Assembly (NCBI GenBank): GCA_900555795.1
Contig: USMP01000094.1
Location: 1 to 6,004 of the forward strand
Length of the DNA: 6,004 nt
Direction of reading: 5' to 3'
From: an uncultured Eubacteriales bacterium
Lineage (GTDB): Bacteria > Bacillota > Clostridia > Oscillospirales > Oscillospiraceae
In this document: positions 5,411 through 6,004 of the stretch, one piece after another
Position numbering within the stretch: position 1 is the first letter of the stretch
Layout of the letters: every line of letters begins with the position of its first letter
Program-made: the position numbers and the translations under genes
The notes under the pieces: model-generated
Databases searched by the model: none
What the model saw: only the letters and a program-made list of their open reading frames with translations
Told to the model about the DNA's origin: nothing

Positions 5411-6004
5411 ATGACTAAAACCATAGACGAACTTTACAAGGAGATGCTCTCCTGCTTCGGCCAGCGCAGCGGCTATGTTCCCAATGCCTCCTGCGATCTG
5501 GCCGCCCGGCTTTACGCCGCGGCCGCCCAGATCCAGGGCCTGTACACCCAGGCCCAGTGGGTACTGGAGCAGTGCTTTCCCCAGAGCGCCCAGGGCGCCT
5601 ATCTGGAGCGCCACGCTGCCCTGCGGGGACTGTACCGGGGCGTGGCTACCCGGGCCGCCGGAGTGCTGCGCTTCGGCACTGCCGAGGCGGCTGACACGGA
5701 TCTCACCATTGAGGCCGGCACGGTGTGCATGACAGAGGAGGGAATTCGTTTCGTTACCACGGAGGATGCGGTCCTGTCCGCCGGAAGCCTCTATGCAGAC
5801 GCCCCGGCTCTGGCCATGGAACCGGGCAGGTCCGGCAACGTGGCCCCCGGCACCGTCACCATCCTATCGGCCATGCCCATAGCCATTCGGGCCTGTACCA
5901 ATCCGGACGCCTTCAGTGGAGGGGACGACGCGGAGAGCGACGACAGCCTGCGCCGCCGGCTGCTGGACACCTACCACCGCCTGCCAAACGGAGCCAATAC
6001 CGCC
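5411..6004 (+). CDS. Baseplate J-like protein, N-terminal 198 codons (partial at window end)
   Basis: GGGAG (5401-5405) precedes ATG 5411, and the frame then stays open to the window edge. The protein begins MTKTIDELYKEMLSCFG and carries the J-family helix VLEQCFPQSAQGAYLERHAA followed by LRGLYRGVATRAAGVLRF (about residues 50-87). A beta-rich middle part follows, then GGDDAESDDSLRRRLLDTYH (residues 170-189), the clear signature of baseplate J/gp47/XkdT proteins, close to the usual GGtDaEsDdeLR pattern. J proteins form the inner wedge ring around the hub and pass the contraction signal to the sheath. About half of the protein is present; usual length in this class is about 350-400 residues. 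Downstream partners expected just outside the window are the tail I-like/DUF2313 wedge protein and the receptor-binding fibre. Confidence 0.93.
   Translation, partial: MTKTIDELYKEMLSCFGQRSGYVPNASCDLAARLYAAAAQIQGLYTQAQWVLEQCFPQSAQGAYLERHAALRGLYRGVATRAAGVLRFGTAEAADTDLTIEAGTVCMTEEGIRFVTTEDAVLSAGSLYADAPALAMEPGRSGNVAPGTVTILSAMPIAIRACTNPDAFSGGDDAESDDSLRRRLLDTYHRLPNGANTA

Overview
The window is one strand-consistent block of late genes for a contractile (myovirus-type) phage tail. The order is two small head-tail joining genes, sheath, tube, an unusual Pro/Ala-rich protein, a LysM baseplate protein, the hub, the spike, a gp25/W-like wedge protein and the first 198 codons of a baseplate J protein. 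The DNA is strongly GC-rich. Most genes have a Firmicutes-style AGGAGG-type ribosome binding site. The gene order matches the Bacillus PBSX/Clostridioides diffocin type of tail module. A prophage, phage or tailocin of a GC-rich gut Clostridia member (Oscillospiraceae-like) is my best guess. The taxon is inference from composition and the style of the proteins, not proven.

Layout: 29-370 and 367-873 look like the head-tail connector and tail completion/terminator genes. 870-1928 is a compact sheath and 1941-2330 the tube. 2330-3049 occupies the place where tail chaperones and tape measure normally sit, but encodes only 239 residues, mostly low-complexity Pro/Ala/Gly/Glu. 3065-3616 (LysM), 3610-4548 (hub), 4555-5025 (spike), 5057-5401 (gp25/W) and 5411 to the window end (J) form the baseplate set. 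Genes overlap by 1-7 bases or are separated by at most 31 bases, so this looks like one translationally coupled operon read left to right. I see no promoter, terminator, tRNA, CRISPR or insertion sequence, and no gene-free stretch over 300 bases.

Two points stand out. First, the extreme left edge (about 1-80) reads on the minus strand as the C-terminal active-site segment of an S66 LD-carboxypeptidase (PVIMDVDLGHLAPMMP). It abuts the phage connector gene with no room for the rest of the peptidase, which suggests a recombination or deletion junction, or an assembly chimera. Second, there is no recognisable tape measure between tube and baseplate. Together these allow, but do not prove, that the tail cassette is a decayed prophage or a domesticated, possibly headless tail-like particle.
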